From Frischella japonica (GTDB taxonomy: Bacteria; Pseudomonadota; Gammaproteobacteria; Enterobacterales; Orbaceae), in assembly GCF_014489845.1 (NCBI RefSeq), contig NZ_JABURY010000006.1, positions 1-64,000 on the forward strand: a stretch of DNA of 64,000 bases, written 5' to 3'. The notes under the pieces are model-generated. The model did not search any database. It saw nothing but the letters and a program-made list of their open reading frames with translations, and had not been told where the DNA came from. How positions within the stretch are numbered: the stretch's first letter is position 1; each line of letters opens with the position of its first letter. Position numbers and translations under genes: made by a program. Positions 63,845 through 64,000 of the stretch are shown here, in pieces.

Positions 63845-64000
63845 ATCGGCTCTTCACATAAATAAATAAACGTCGCTATTATCCTAAAGAATATTAAATG
63901 AGCAAAGCAATTTTTGAAATTTTATTAATAAATCCTTGAAAGGATTCTAATATAAGCAAAAAGTGTGCGCGAAATAGCACATCAGTTATGGTGTAAAATA

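Overview
The window is AT-rich gammaproteobacterial chromosome. Nearly every housekeeping protein reads closest to the enterobacterial version (PurL, PflB, GlnB, NadR, UspA, TerD/TerE), but gene order is reshuffled and intergenic DNA is very AT-rich. My inference is an Orbaceae-like gut symbiont (Gilliamella/Orbus/Frischella type). No rRNA, tRNA, CRISPR array or phage was seen.

Layout. (1) 0.6-6.7 kb: an ornithine cyclodeaminase-family gene, purL and pflA. (2) 7.0-23.0 kb: a tellurium/stress-type ter island, all on the minus strand. In transcription order it holds a signalling block (TerY-like vWA, TerX, vWA, vWA plus zinc ribbon, PP2C phosphatase, protein kinase). Next comes a biosynthetic block (HAD-IB phosphatase, ATP-grasp, PRTase-TRSP, Cof-type HAD, StiP/PRTase-PELOTA, CitE-like aldolase). 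Last come terZ, terA, terC, terD and terE. No terB, terF or terW is present. The biosynthetic block matches the predicted nucleoside-like metabolite pathway described for ter systems by comparative genomics, whose product is unknown. (3) 23.6-26.8 kb: a complete group II intron (23839-26825) with an RT-maturase-HNH protein. It starts on the base after the pflB stop codon and is followed directly by the 5' end of a second, diverged, truncated intron. (4) 26.8-30.0 kb: pflB and focA. The ter island and intron therefore lie between pflB and pflA, which are adjacent in relatives.

(5) 30.4-37.5 kb: serS, a RarD-like transporter, aroF with a TyrR-like box, aroB, and nadE-glnB. (6) 37.5-41.3 kb: a tandemly duplicated segment. 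In one copy a secreted protein is intact and tfoX is decayed; in the other copy the reverse is true. A DUF4177 gene and a 42-residue membrane protein lie between the copies. (7) 41.6-46.7 kb: rpsF-priB-rpsR-rplI with a leader hairpin, then fklB, dapB, tadA and mltF. (8) 47.0-51.9 kb: nadR-pnuC with a NadR operator, ynfA, a membrane protein, and a TetR-acuI pair with a NemR-like operator. (9) 52-60.4 kb: an M20 peptidase with an MHS-family transporter, and the yhiI-rbbA-yhhJ export operon. (10) 60.6-63.8 kb: an XRE/DUF2975 pair, uspA and pitA.

Functional threads are anaerobic pyruvate metabolism (focA-pflB, pflA with its own FNR-like site), NAD metabolism (nadE, nadR-pnuC), aromatic synthesis (aroF, aroB), and the ter island as a kinase/phosphatase/vWA-controlled stress system coupled to an unknown small-molecule pathway. 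The ter island is the best candidate for under-described biology. The intron at the pflB stop codon is the most unusual genetic structure.
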